Source: Hamadaea tsunoensis DSM 44101 (lineage in GTDB: Bacteria > Actinomycetota > Actinomycetes > Mycobacteriales > Micromonosporaceae). From it: DNA of 64,000 nucleotides. The position numbers and the translations under genes were made by a program. Each line of letters begins with the position of its first letter. The stretch's first letter is position 1. The stretch covers positions 1 through 64,000 of the forward strand of contig NZ_AUAX01000027.1 of NCBI RefSeq assembly GCF_000428945.1, read 5' to 3'. Shown here piece after piece: positions 8,523 through 16,570 of the stretch. Under the pieces are notes generated by a model. The model did not search any database. It was not told the origin of the DNA and saw nothing but the letters and a program-made list of their open reading frames with translations.

Positions 8523-10466
8523 ATGTCCGCCCATGACCGCTTTGCCGGACCGCTGGCTGCGCTGCGGGCGGCGGCGTTCGAAGCGGATCCCGAGGCCGCA
8601 CCCCGTTTCCGGACCGCGCCGCGGCTGCCCGTGCCGCCGGCGAGCGACCGCGCCGCATGGGCCGCGATCGATCAGGCGACCCTGCGCGCCATCGAGGTAC
8701 GCGCCCTCGCCGATCTCGGCGAACCGTGGCCGACCCCGGCTCCGCACGCGTACGCCCGGTATTTCCGCGACGGCGATCGCAACACGTACGAGCAGGCGCT
8801 GTTCGCCCGGCAGCGGCGGGTCAGCCGGGCCGCGATCATGGCCGCCGTCTCCCCCGGTCCGCAGTGGATGGACGAGGTGGTCGACGGCACCACCCTGCTC
8901 TGCGAGCTGAGCAGCTGGTGCTGGCCGGCCCACGACGACGCGCTGCGCGTACACGGGTCGGTCGTCCCGGTCGTCACCGATCCGTTCCTCGACCTCGGCG
9001 CCGGGGAGATCGCCGGCCAGCTGGCCTGGCTCGACCACCTGCTCGGCGCCGAACTCGACGCGTACGCGCCGGGGCTGCGGGCCCGGATCCGGCACGAGGT
9101 GGACCGGCGGGTACTGACCCCCTTCGAGGTACGCCGCGACTGGCACTGGCTCGGCCTCGACGGCGATGTCCACAACTGGAATCCGTGGATCCACGGCAAC
9201 GTCCTCGTGGCCGCCCTGCAACTCGTCGACGACCCGGCGCGGCTGGCGTCCCTTGTGGACCTCGTCCTCGAAGGTCTCGACCGTTACGTGGCCTCCCTTC
9301 CCGAGGACGGTGCGATCGACGAGGGGTACGCGTACTGGTGGAACGGGGCCGGCCGGGCGCTCGAAGCCCTGGACCTGGTGCACCACGCGACCGGTGGCGC
9401 CTTCGACCACAGTGGAGTGACGGCGCTGCGCAACACGGTCGCCTTCCCGCACCGGATGCAGCTTGGCGGGGACTGGTACGTCAACCACGCCGACGGCACC
9501 GCCCGCGTCAGCGATCCCCTGCCGTGGCACGCGTTGCACGCGGCTGCCCGGCGGTTCGGCGACGACGGGGCGCTGGCGCACGCGGCCGCGCATCGCGTAC
9601 CGGGCGGACCGGTCGCGACGGAGGATCAAGGGCTCGGCAGACTGCTGCGAGCCCTCACCGATCGTGCCTGGGTCGGCGCGCGGCCCTCGGCTTCGCCCCT
9701 TCCCCGCGACGTCTGGCTGCCGTCGACCCAGGTACTCGTCGCCCGGACCGAGGCCGGCACGAGCACCGGACTGACGCTGGCGGCCAAGGGCGGGCACAAC
9801 GCCGAGCACCACAACCACAATGACGTCGGCGGGTTCGTGGTCGCGCTGGGCGGCGTACCGGTGCTGGTGGACGCGGGCCGCCCGACCTACACCCGGCAGA
9901 CCTTCGGCCCCGACCGGTACGCGATCTGGACGATGCAGAGCTCGTGGCACAACGTGCCGGAGATCCGGTCGACCGCTCAGGAACCCGGCCACGCGTACGC
10001 CGCCCGCGCCGTCACGGCCACCATCGGCGACCTCGGTTCCGAGTTGACGCTCGACCTGGCCGGGGCGTATCCGCGTACGGACGTGCGGCGGTGGCTGCGG
10101 ACGGCCCGCCTCGACCGGGCGACCGGTGAAGTTTCGGTCACCGACGAGTGGGAGCTCACGCCCGACGACGATGCTCCCCCGACACAGATCCGCCTGCTGG
10201 CCGCCGGGGACGTCCGGGCGTACGAGGACCGGATCGAGATCACCGGACTGGACGGCAGCGGTGTCGTGGTCTCGACCTGGCTGCCCGCCGCGACCCCGTG
10301 TGCCGCGACCGTACGCGTACTCGACGACCCTATGCTCAGCGACGTGTGGGGTGAGCGGCTCACGCGGCTCGACTTCGACGTGACGGCGCTCGGACCGACG
10401 GCTGCCTTCACGCTCCGCGTAGCTGTCCTCAGTGGATCCTCAAGCAGTGGAAGGGAAGTGCGATGA
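8523..10466 (+). CDS. Heparinase II/III-like polysaccharide lyase family protein
   Basis: A 647-aa protein with an alpha/alpha-toroid N-terminal half and a beta-sandwich C-terminal half of the heparinase II/III type (PF07940). The diagnostic stretch GGHNAEHHNHNDVGGFVVAL, followed by GVPVLVDAGRPTYT, holds the metal/substrate His and Asn residues at about 420-450. RDWHWLGLDGDVHNWNPWIH near residue 205 carries further conserved aromatics. The ATG at 8523 has GAGGAG 5 bases upstream, and in-frame sequence before it crosses operator copy 2, so that was excluded. No signal peptide is evident, so it probably eliminates uronate-containing oligosaccharides inside the cell. It overlaps the regulator gene by 4 bases. 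Confidence 0.88.
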   Translation: MSAHDRFAGPLAALRAAAFEADPEAAPRFRTAPRLPVPPASDRAAWAAIDQATLRAIEVRALADLGEPWPTPAPHAYARYFRDGDRNTYEQALFARQRRVSRAAIMAAVSPGPQWMDEVVDGTTLLCELSSWCWPAHDDALRVHGSVVPVVTDPFLDLGAGEIAGQLAWLDHLLGAELDAYAPGLRARIRHEVDRRVLTPFEVRRDWHWLGLDGDVHNWNPWIHGNVLVAALQLVDDPARLASLVDLVLEGLDRYVASLPEDGAIDEGYAYWWNGAGRALEALDLVHHATGGAFDHSGVTALRNTVAFPHRMQLGGDWYVNHADGTARVSDPLPWHALHAAARRFGDDGALAHAAAHRVPGGPVATEDQGLGRLLRALTDRAWVGARPSASPLPRDVWLPSTQVLVARTEAGTSTGLTLAAKGGHNAEHHNHNDVGGFVVALGGVPVLVDAGRPTYTRQTFGPDRYAIWTMQSSWHNVPEIRSTAQEPGHAYAARAVTATIGDLGSELTLDLAGAYPRTDVRRWLRTARLDRATGEVSVTDEWELTPDDDAPPTQIRLLAAGDVRAYEDRIEITGLDGSGVVVSTWLPAATPCAATVRVLDDPMLSDVWGERLTRLDFDVTALGPTAAFTLRVAVLSGSSSSGREVR

Positions 10467-11578
10467 CCGCCGCGGACCAGCGTGGGCCCCTGCAGGTCGC
10501 CCGCCGGGCGCAGATCCTGGAGGCGCTGCAGCGCGACGGCGCGCTGCGGGTCTCCGACCTGACCGTCGCGCTCGGCGCCGCTGCCGTGACGATCCGCCGG
10601 GACATCGCCCAGCTCGCCGCCGAGGGCCTGGTGCAGCGGGTGCACGGCGGGGTCGCGCTGATCGCCGACGAGCCGCCGGCGCCCGAGGAGAGCACCACCC
10701 GCGCCGCCGACGGGCCGGCCGGCCGGACGCTCGGCATGCTCGTGCCGTCGCTCGACTACTACTGGCCCGACGTCGCCCGCGGCGCCGAGGAGGCCGCCCG
10801 CGAGCTGGACATGCGGGTGATCCTGCGCGGTTCCTCGTACGACACCGAGGACGACCGCCCCCAGCTCGAACGGCTCATCGGCCGGATGGGCGTGGACGGC
10901 CTTGTCATCGCGCCGCGGATGGACGCGCCCACCGCCGATCGCACGCTCGAATGGCTCGCGACGACCGGCGTACCGACGGTGCTGCTGGAGCGCACGGCGG
11001 TCGCCGGGCCGCACCACGCCGTCATGGAGTCGGTCGTCACCGACCACGCCCTCGGCGCCGCGATGGCCGTCCGGCACCTCACCTCGCTCGGCCACACCAA
11101 GGTCGGCCTCGTCCTCTCCCAGCTCAGCCCGACCCGGCCGCACATCCGGCGGGGCTGGCTGGAGGCGGCCGCCGAACTCGGCCTCGACGTCGAGAACACA
11201 GTGGACACCCTCGTGCCCGACCCGCGCTCGCCCGACTGGGACGCCTCGCTGGACGCCGTCCTCGCCCGCTGCCGCGCCACGGACACGACCGCGCTGCTGG
11301 TCCACGCCGACGCGCAGGCGATCGCACTCGTCCAGCTCTGCGAGGAGCGCCACATCTCCGTACCCGGGCAGCTGTCCGTGATCGCGTACGACGACGAGGT
11401 CGCGGGGCTGTTCACGCCGCCGCTCACGGCCGTGCGGCCACCCCGCCGGTCGATCGGGCGAGCGGCGGTGCGGCTGCTGGCCGACCGGTTCGCCGACGCC
11501 GACCGGCCGGCCCACCGGGTGGTCATCAGCCCAGCGCTGCGGGTTCGTGAATCAACAGCGCCACCGGCATCCTTCTAA
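10463..11578 (+). CDS. DeoR-type HTH fused to LacI-type sugar-binding domain regulator
   Basis: Residues 10-65 form a DeoR-family helix-turn-helix (RRAQILEALQRDGALRVSDL, then VTIRRDIAQL, ending VQRVHGGVAL). Residues about 88-365 form a LacI/GalR periplasmic-binding-like sensor (TLGMLVPSLDYYWPDVARGA, VIAYDDEVAGLFTPPLTAV). The protein is 371 aa with no break at the joint. Such hybrids exist in actinobacteria and replace the usual sugar-phosphate-isomerase-like DeoR effector domain with a free-sugar sensor. The ATG at 10463 overlaps the lyase stop (ATGA), so enzyme and regulator are made together. It is the obvious candidate to bind the three sites at 8272-8492. Confidence 0.92.
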   Translation: MTAADQRGPLQVARRAQILEALQRDGALRVSDLTVALGAAAVTIRRDIAQLAAEGLVQRVHGGVALIADEPPAPEESTTRAADGPAGRTLGMLVPSLDYYWPDVARGAEEAARELDMRVILRGSSYDTEDDRPQLERLIGRMGVDGLVIAPRMDAPTADRTLEWLATTGVPTVLLERTAVAGPHHAVMESVVTDHALGAAMAVRHLTSLGHTKVGLVLSQLSPTRPHIRRGWLEAAAELGLDVENTVDTLVPDPRSPDWDASLDAVLARCRATDTTALLVHADAQAIALVQLCEERHISVPGQLSVIAYDDEVAGLFTPPLTAVRPPRRSIGRAAVRLLADRFADADRPAHRVVISPALRVRESTAPPASF

Positions 11579-11745
11579 GACCCAAATCCAAGATCATTTT
11601 TTCCCGGGTTCGTCGATCTCACCTCCGCTCCTCGCGCGGGAGACCGTTCCGGCCCTGGGGGGCCTCCACTGCCAGGTGAGTGGGGCGACGCATCATTCGC
11701 CGTCGCCCCGTCACCGAGGGAAGGGCCCGTACGGGCGGTGTCCGG

Positions 11746-12198
11746 TCAGACGCGCTTCCAGCGCCATTGGCCGTTCGAGTACTGGGAGCACTGGTAGCGG
11801 TTGCCGGCGGCGCTGATCCCGTACCAGCCGTGTTCGGAGGCTGGACAGTAGGCCCCGGGAACGACCGTTCCGGAGTGGGTGTGCGTCGTCGGCGGCTTCG
11901 GCGTCGGGGACGCCTTGGGGGTGGGCTTCTTCGTCGACGGCTTGGGGGCGGGCTTCGACGGGGTGGTCACCTTGGCCAGACCCGTCGTCGGGCTGGGAAC
12001 CGCCGCCGGACTGGGCGATGCGGAGTCCGATGCCGACGGGGACGCCGACGCCGTCTCGCTGGTGGCCGCGCTCGCGCTGAGCGCCTTGGGCGCGGTCCCG
12101 TCGGCCGCCGGCCCGCAACCCGCCACCAGGCCGGAGAAGGTCAGCGCGGCGGCGACGGCGGCGATGAGCAGGTTGATTCGTTTCTTCGCAACGGGCAT
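11746..12198 (-). CDS. Small Ser/Thr/Pro-rich lipoprotein
   Basis: A 150-aa secreted protein. The signal peptide INLLIAAVAAALTFSGLVAG ends at a lipobox Cys near residue 26. A low-complexity Ser/Pro/Lys linker (about 30-105) follows, then a compact C-terminal module with paired cysteines and aromatics: GAYCPASEHGWYGISAAG, then YQCSQYSNGQWRW. That tail looks like a small disulfide-bonded domain displayed on the surface. I do not recognise a named family. The ATG at 12198 is preferred because the lipoprotein signal begins directly there. Confidence 0.75.
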   Translation of the reverse strand: MPVAKKRINLLIAAVAAALTFSGLVAGCGPAADGTAPKALSASAATSETASASPSASDSASPSPAAVPSPTTGLAKVTTPSKPAPKPSTKKPTPKASPTPKPPTTHTHSGTVVPGAYCPASEHGWYGISAAGNRYQCSQYSNGQWRWKRV

Positions 12199-12407
12199 CA
12201 CCGCACCGTACGGAGGGCGCCGATGATAATCATCGAGCTCCCGGCCACAGTGGTGGGAACGTATAGAGACGCCGTTCGCCATTCCAGCGCTCGCAGGTGG
12301 CTCCCCAGGGCGGCCGCACCTCCGGAAGCAGGACACCGTCCGGGTACGTGTGTCGCAGATCCGTCAGCCGGGGCCGGGAGGGCTGCTCATCCGAAGTCGA
12401 CGGCTTC

Positions 12408-13247
12408 TCACTGGAAGTCGGCGATGTGCTCCGTGATCCACCGGGTGAAGGAGAGGGGCGGGCGGCCGAGAACGCGTACCACGGTGTCGGTCGCGGGTGA
12501 GCCGCCGGTCGCCGCGTCGGCGAGGAACTCCACCACGGCCGCCGCCTGCGCCGCGGGCATGAACCGGGCGAACGAGGCCCGCCCTTCCTCCGGGCTCAGC
12601 TCCTCGATCCGTACCGGGCGGCCGAGGGCGGCCGCGATCATCGCCACCTGCTCGCGCTGGGTCAGCAGCTCACCGCCCGTCAGCAGGTCGCTCACCGCAG
12701 CACCGGCCCGGCCGAGCAACGCCTCGGTCGCGAAGGCGGCCACGTCACGCTCGTGGACGGGCGCGGTCCTCGCTTCCGGGTACGCCATCCGGACGGCCCC
12801 GTCGTCGCGGATTCCCCAGCTCCAGCCGAGCGCGTTGTTGGCCAGGGCGAGCGGGCGGATCGGCGTACAGCGGAGTGCGGAGGCGGCGAGGACGGCCTCG
12901 ACCTCGCGGTGTTCCCGCGCGATCGCGTTGTTCTGCGTCCACGGCAGCAGGACGCTCCCGGACGACATCAGCACTACGTGCTCCACACCGGCCTTCTCGG
13001 CTGCCCGCACGAAGTCTTCCGCACCGTCCGCTAGCGCGTAGACGAACACCGCCCGTACGCCGTCCAGTGCCTCCGGCAACGTCTCCGGCCTGGTCAGGTC
13101 GGCCGCCACCACCTCGGTGCCGGGCGGCAGCTCGGCGGCGGTGGCGAGGCTGCGCACCGATGCGCGTACCGGGACGGCGGCGGCGAGCAGCTGGTCGAGG
13201 ACGTGGCGGCCGATGCTGCCGCGGGCGCCGATCACAAGCGTTGTCAT
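12408..13247 (-). CDS. NmrA-like NAD(P)-binding oxidoreductase
   Basis: An atypical short-chain dehydrogenase of the NmrA/YtfG type, 279 aa. The Rossmann loop is at the N-terminus (TTLVIGARGSIGRHVLDQLL), and VEHVVLMSSGSVLL near residue 95 sits at the catalytic Ser position without the usual YxxxK. Such proteins either reduce small carbonyl compounds or sense NADP redox state. The ATG at 13247 leaves 82 bases to a divergent Lrp-type regulator start, so the pair may share one control region. Confidence 0.88.
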   Translation of the reverse strand: MTTLVIGARGSIGRHVLDQLLAAAVPVRASVRSLATAAELPPGTEVVAADLTRPETLPEALDGVRAVFVYALADGAEDFVRAAEKAGVEHVVLMSSGSVLLPWTQNNAIAREHREVEAVLAASALRCTPIRPLALANNALGWSWGIRDDGAVRMAYPEARTAPVHERDVAAFATEALLGRAGAAVSDLLTGGELLTQREQVAMIAAALGRPVRIEELSPEEGRASFARFMPAAQAAAVVEFLADAATGGSPATDTVVRVLGRPPLSFTRWITEHIADFQ

Positions 13248-13329
13248 GCCGTCCAGCCTGGACAATGCCCCGCCGAACACCACGTCGGATAGCCTGGGAC
13301 GGCGGTATTCGACACGAGTGGGGATGGCC

Positions 13330-14289
13330 ATGGCGGATTCCGACTTCGACGAGCTGGACCGGAAGCTCCTGCACGCCCTGCAGATCGACGGCCGCGCCCC
13401 GTTCAACAAGATCGCGGAAGTGCTCGGCGTCTCCGACCAGACGATCGCGCGCCGGTACGCCCGCCTGCGCTCCACGCTGCGCGTCCGGGTCGCCGGCCGC
13501 ACCGATCCCGCCCTGCTCGGCGAGGTCACCTGGTTCGTACGCATCCGGTGCGTACCGAGCGTGGCGGCGTCGATCGGGGCGGCACTGGCCCGCCGGCCCG
13601 ACACCTCCTGGGTGAAGCTGGCCTCCGGCGGAACCGAGATCGTCTGCGTCGTACGCGCCGCCACCGGGCAGGACGGCGACAGCCTGCTGCTGGCGAAGCT
13701 GCCGAAGACGCCCAGCGTGACCGCGGTCAGCGCCAACTGCATTCTGCACGTCTTCTACGGCGGGACTTTCTCCGGCGGCAACGAAGGCGTCGTGCACGTC
13801 CTGTCCCCCGGGCAGATCGCCCAGCTCGCCCCGCCGCCGGTCACGCCGGGCGGCCCGGTCGTCCTCGACGACGTGGACCGGCGCCTGCTGGAGTCGCTGC
13901 GGGCGGACGGGCGCGTCGCGTACACGGAAATGGCGGACGACACGGGCCTGCCGCTGACGACGGTGCGGCGCCGGATCGCGGAGCTGCGGGGGTCCGGAGT
14001 GCTGTACTTCGATCTGGACCTGGACTACCGCGCGCTGAACCTGCCGATGCAGACGATGCTGTGGCTGTCCGCGGCGCCGGACCGGCTGACGGCCGTGGGC
14101 GAGGCGCTGGCCGGGCACCCGGAAGTGGCGTTCGCCGCGGCGGTGACCGGTACGCACAACGTCTACGCCAGCGTGCTCAGCCCCGACCCCGCGACCCTCT
14201 ACACCTATCTCGCGACGCGGATCGGGGGACTGCCGGGCATCCAACGGGTGGAGACCGTGCCGGTCCTGCGGACGCTCAAGCACCTCTGA
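13330..14289 (+). CDS. Double-module Lrp/AsnC family regulator
   Basis: A 319-aa regulator made of two consecutive AsnC units. HTH 1 (DELDRKLLHALQIDGRAPFN, residues 8-60) is followed by a RAM-like region. HTH 2 (DDVDRRLLESLRADGRVAYT, about 178-230) precedes a second effector domain ending VQRVETVPVLRTLKHL-like sequence. Single-module Lrp proteins are about 150 aa, so this is a fused pair common in actinobacteria. ATGs at 13324 and 13330 are both possible. GGGGA six bases before 13330 favours the latter. It could control the divergent oxidoreductase, or the cassette that begins 93 bases downstream. Confidence 0.9.
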   Translation: MADSDFDELDRKLLHALQIDGRAPFNKIAEVLGVSDQTIARRYARLRSTLRVRVAGRTDPALLGEVTWFVRIRCVPSVAASIGAALARRPDTSWVKLASGGTEIVCVVRAATGQDGDSLLLAKLPKTPSVTAVSANCILHVFYGGTFSGGNEGVVHVLSPGQIAQLAPPPVTPGGPVVLDDVDRRLLESLRADGRVAYTEMADDTGLPLTTVRRRIAELRGSGVLYFDLDLDYRALNLPMQTMLWLSAAPDRLTAVGEALAGHPEVAFAAAVTGTHNVYASVLSPDPATLYTYLATRIGGLPGIQRVETVPVLRTLKHL

Positions 14290-14382
14290 CGCCGCCGAAC
14301 GGGGGCCGCAATGCCGCCGACTGGACAGGTTCCCCGCGTCCGCCGCGCCCTATCCTGAGTGATCATCGGAGAGGAGCGGGGC

Positions 14383-14928
14383 ATGAGCGACGCAGCCATG
14401 CGCGAGGCCATGGTACGCATGGCCACCGACGCCGAATTCGCCCGGCGCGTACGCGACGAGGGAGCCGACGTCGCCCGGGAACGGGGTCTCACCGAGACGG
14501 AGCTGGCGACCCTGCAATCGCTCGACCGGACCGAGGCCGCCGAGGGTCCGGAGCAGATGGTGCCGCGGCTGTCCAAGTCGGGGCTGTTCGGGGCGGGCGC
14601 GCTGACGTCGGCGCTGGGCCATCTGAGCGCGGCCCCGGCACATTCCTTCGTCTGCGACGGGCACTCGTTCGTCTGCAACGGGCATGCGCTGCTGTGTGAC
14701 GGGCACGCCCACGCCCACGCCCACGCGCACGGCGCCGACGGGCACCACACGACCGCGGGGATCCAGTGTGACGGCCACTCCGCCGCCGGGATCCAGTGCA
14801 ACGGGCATGACGTGGCCGGGGTCGTGAAGTGCAACGCGCACGCCGCGCCGCCCGTCCTCGGCCAGCCCGGCGTCCACAGCCTGCTCGAACCGCCCGCCGG
14901 TCCCACCCATGAGGTGACCGACGCCTGA
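14383..14928 (+). CDS. Putative RiPP precursor with six CxxH units (metal-binding peptide)
   Basis: A 181-aa protein of two unlike halves. Residues 1-50 form an acidic, helical leader-like region (MREAMVRMATDAEFARRVRD, then ARERGLTETELATLQSL) reminiscent of Nif11/NHLP-clan leaders such as the Franean1_4349 and Os1348 types. Residues 86-155 hold six Cys-x-x-His units (C91, C98, C105, C129, C139, C150): CDGH, CNGH, CDGH, CDGH, CNGH and CNAH, plus an HAHAHAHAH run at 108-116. There are no other cysteines. GAGGAG lies 6 bases before the ATG. The P450 gene begins one base after the stop, so the two are coupled. It may be a precursor peptide or simply a secreted-like metal chelator. The function is not known. 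Confidence 0.6.
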   Translation: MSDAAMREAMVRMATDAEFARRVRDEGADVARERGLTETELATLQSLDRTEAAEGPEQMVPRLSKSGLFGAGALTSALGHLSAAPAHSFVCDGHSFVCNGHALLCDGHAHAHAHAHGADGHHTTAGIQCDGHSAAGIQCNGHDVAGVVKCNAHAAPPVLGQPGVHSLLEPPAGPTHEVTDA

Positions 14929-14929
14929 G

Positions 14930-16054
14930 ATGAACGACGCCGATGTACGCGGCTACGCGGCCGCCCGCCAGGCCCTGGCCGGCCCGGATCTCGGTCGGGC
15001 CGCGCTGCGGACCGGCGGGGGCGCGGACGAACATGTGCTCAACATGGAAGGCGAGGACCACGCCCGGCATCGGCGCGCGGTCGACGCGGCCCTGGACACG
15101 GCGGTCTCCGCACGGCTGCCCGGGATCGTCCGCCTGATCGGTCACGTCGTCGACGACCTGCCCGCCGGGGAGCCGGTCGACGCGGCCGAGCGGCTGGCGT
15201 ACCCGGTGGCGATCGGGGTGGTCGACCTCGTCGTCGGGCTCGGCGGCGAGTACGCGTACTGGGCCGCCGTGGCGCGCGCGATCGACACCGACCAAGCCGG
15301 GCTGCACAGTGGGCTGCACAGTGTGCTCGACGACGCGCTGCACCGGCTGGCAGCGGGAACGCCACCGCCCGGCACCGTCGCCGCCGAACTGGCCCGGGCG
15401 CCGGCCGGCGAAAATCCGCTCAGCCGGTCGGAGGTCGCCGCCAATCTGCTGTTCGCCGCGTCGGCCGGGTTCACCAACCTCGCCAACGCGATCGGCGGTG
15501 CGGTGCGGGCGCTGGGGCGCGACCCGGACGCGTACGCGTGGCTCGCCGCCGATCCGGCCGCCCGGTTGGCCTGCGCCACCGACGAACTGCTCCGGTATGC
15601 GGAGCCGGCCGAGCGGTCGAGCACCCGGCGGGCCGCCCAGGACACGGTGGTCGGCGGAGACGTGATCGCGGCTGGGCGTACGGTCAGGATCTGGAAGGCG
15701 GCGGCCAACCGCGACCCCGCCCGGTACGCGTACCCGGAACGCCTCGACCTGGGCCGGACCCCGAACCCGCACCTGTCGTTCGGGTATGGGCGGCACTACT
15801 GCCCGGCGGCGCAGCTGAGCCGGCTGGTCCTCGACCGCGTGCTGCTGGGCCTGACCCGGCGTTTCGCCGCCATCGAACCAATCGGGCCAGAGGGAACAGC
15901 CGGGCCACAGGGAACAGCCGGGCCAGAGGAAACAGCCGGGCCAGAGGGAACAGCCGGGCCAGGGGAAACCTCCGAATCGGGCCGTGTTTGGGACAGCTAC
16001 CACGGCTCGCCGCTGATGCTGCGATTCATCGCTAAAGCGACACAACAACTTTAA
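14930..16054 (+). CDS. Cytochrome P450 with atypical I-helix, candidate tailoring enzyme
   Basis: A 374-aa soluble bacterial P450, somewhat short at the N-terminus. The heme loop FGYGRHYCPAAQLSRL supplies the Cys ligand, ELLR is the K-helix EXXR, and YPERLDLGRTPNPHLSFG is the meander. The I-helix reads AGFTNLANAIG where AGHETTANAIG is usual, so the acid-alcohol pair that delivers protons to bound oxygen is replaced by Thr-Asn. Between the heme helix and the last strand lies an 18-base minisatellite encoding GPEGTA-type repeats. It starts one base after the Cys/His-rich peptide gene, which suggests the peptide is its substrate. No ferredoxin gene is adjacent. Confidence 0.85.
   Translation: MNDADVRGYAAARQALAGPDLGRAALRTGGGADEHVLNMEGEDHARHRRAVDAALDTAVSARLPGIVRLIGHVVDDLPAGEPVDAAERLAYPVAIGVVDLVVGLGGEYAYWAAVARAIDTDQAGLHSGLHSVLDDALHRLAAGTPPPGTVAAELARAPAGENPLSRSEVAANLLFAASAGFTNLANAIGGAVRALGRDPDAYAWLAADPAARLACATDELLRYAEPAERSSTRRAAQDTVVGGDVIAAGRTVRIWKAAANRDPARYAYPERLDLGRTPNPHLSFGYGRHYCPAAQLSRLVLDRVLLGLTRRFAAIEPIGPEGTAGPQGTAGPEETAGPEGTAGPGETSESGRVWDSYHGSPLMLRFIAKATQQL
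15883..15972 (+). repeat. 18-base minisatellite inside the P450 gene
   Basis: Five consecutive 18-base units (CGGGCCAGAGGGAACAGC and variants; 15883, 15901, 15919, 15937, 15955) encode Gly-Pro-Glu-Gly-Thr-Ala. Because 18 is a multiple of three, copy-number change would alter a surface loop without breaking the frame. Confidence 0.9.
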
Positions 16055-16091
16055 ATGTTTCTGATGCGGACGGCTTGGGTAGAGACCGGGC

Positions 16092-16511
16092 ATGCCGACA
16101 CTCTCCAGTGCCCTCAGCACTCACCCTGCCCGGCGATCTGCGGATCATTCGGTCGTCACGGAGACCATCGCGCTGCTGGACGAATGTGCCCAGATCTGCA
16201 CGACCTGCGCGGACGCCTGCCTGTACGAGGAGGAGACGGACCGCCTGGCCACCTGCATCCGGCTCGACCTGGACTGCGCCGACATCTGTGCCACCGCGGT
16301 ACGCATGCTGTGCCGGGCGCCCGCGAAAGATCTGTCCTATGTGGCCGCCATGCTGGACCTCGTACGCCTCGCCTGCCGCCGCAGCGCGGAGGAGTGCGCA
16401 CAGCACGCCGACAAGTACGAGCACTGCAAGGTCTGCGCGGAAGCGGCCATCGCCTGCGAACGCGCCTGCGGAGCCTTCATCGAGTCGATGCGCATCCCCG
16501 CCGCCGCCTGA
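16092..16511 (+). CDS. Four-helix-bundle copper-binding protein (DUF326/Csp-like)
   Basis: A 139-aa helical protein with 14 cysteines in CxxxC and CxxC spacing: ECAQICTTCADAC near residues 31-43, then CIRLDLDCADIC, and HCKVCAEAAIACERAC near the end. This is the pattern of copper storage proteins Csp1/Csp3 and DUF326, in which Cys residues line the inside of a four-helix bundle and hold many Cu(I) ions. No signal peptide is seen, so it is cytosolic (Csp3-like). A start at a later GTG (about 16152) is possible. It follows the P450 gene by 37 bases in the same direction, linking the Cys/His-rich peptide to copper handling by context. Confidence 0.85.
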   Translation: MPTLSSALSTHPARRSADHSVVTETIALLDECAQICTTCADACLYEEETDRLATCIRLDLDCADICATAVRMLCRAPAKDLSYVAAMLDLVRLACRRSAEECAQHADKYEHCKVCAEAAIACERACGAFIESMRIPAAA

Positions 16512-16542
16512 CCCCAAGGGTTGCCGCCTGACCCCAAGGGTT
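16503..16542. repeat. 20-base tandem duplication over the stop codon
   Basis: GCCGCCTGACCCCAAGGGTT occurs at 16503-16522 and 16523-16542 exactly. The first copy contains the stop codon of the copper-binding protein. TGACCC in these copies can pair with GGGTCA at 16553-16558 and 16568-16573, so the 60-base convergent gap may also fold as a bidirectional terminator. Confidence 0.8.
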
Positions 16543-16570
16543 GTTGCCTGAAGGGTCAGAGCCTAGAGGG

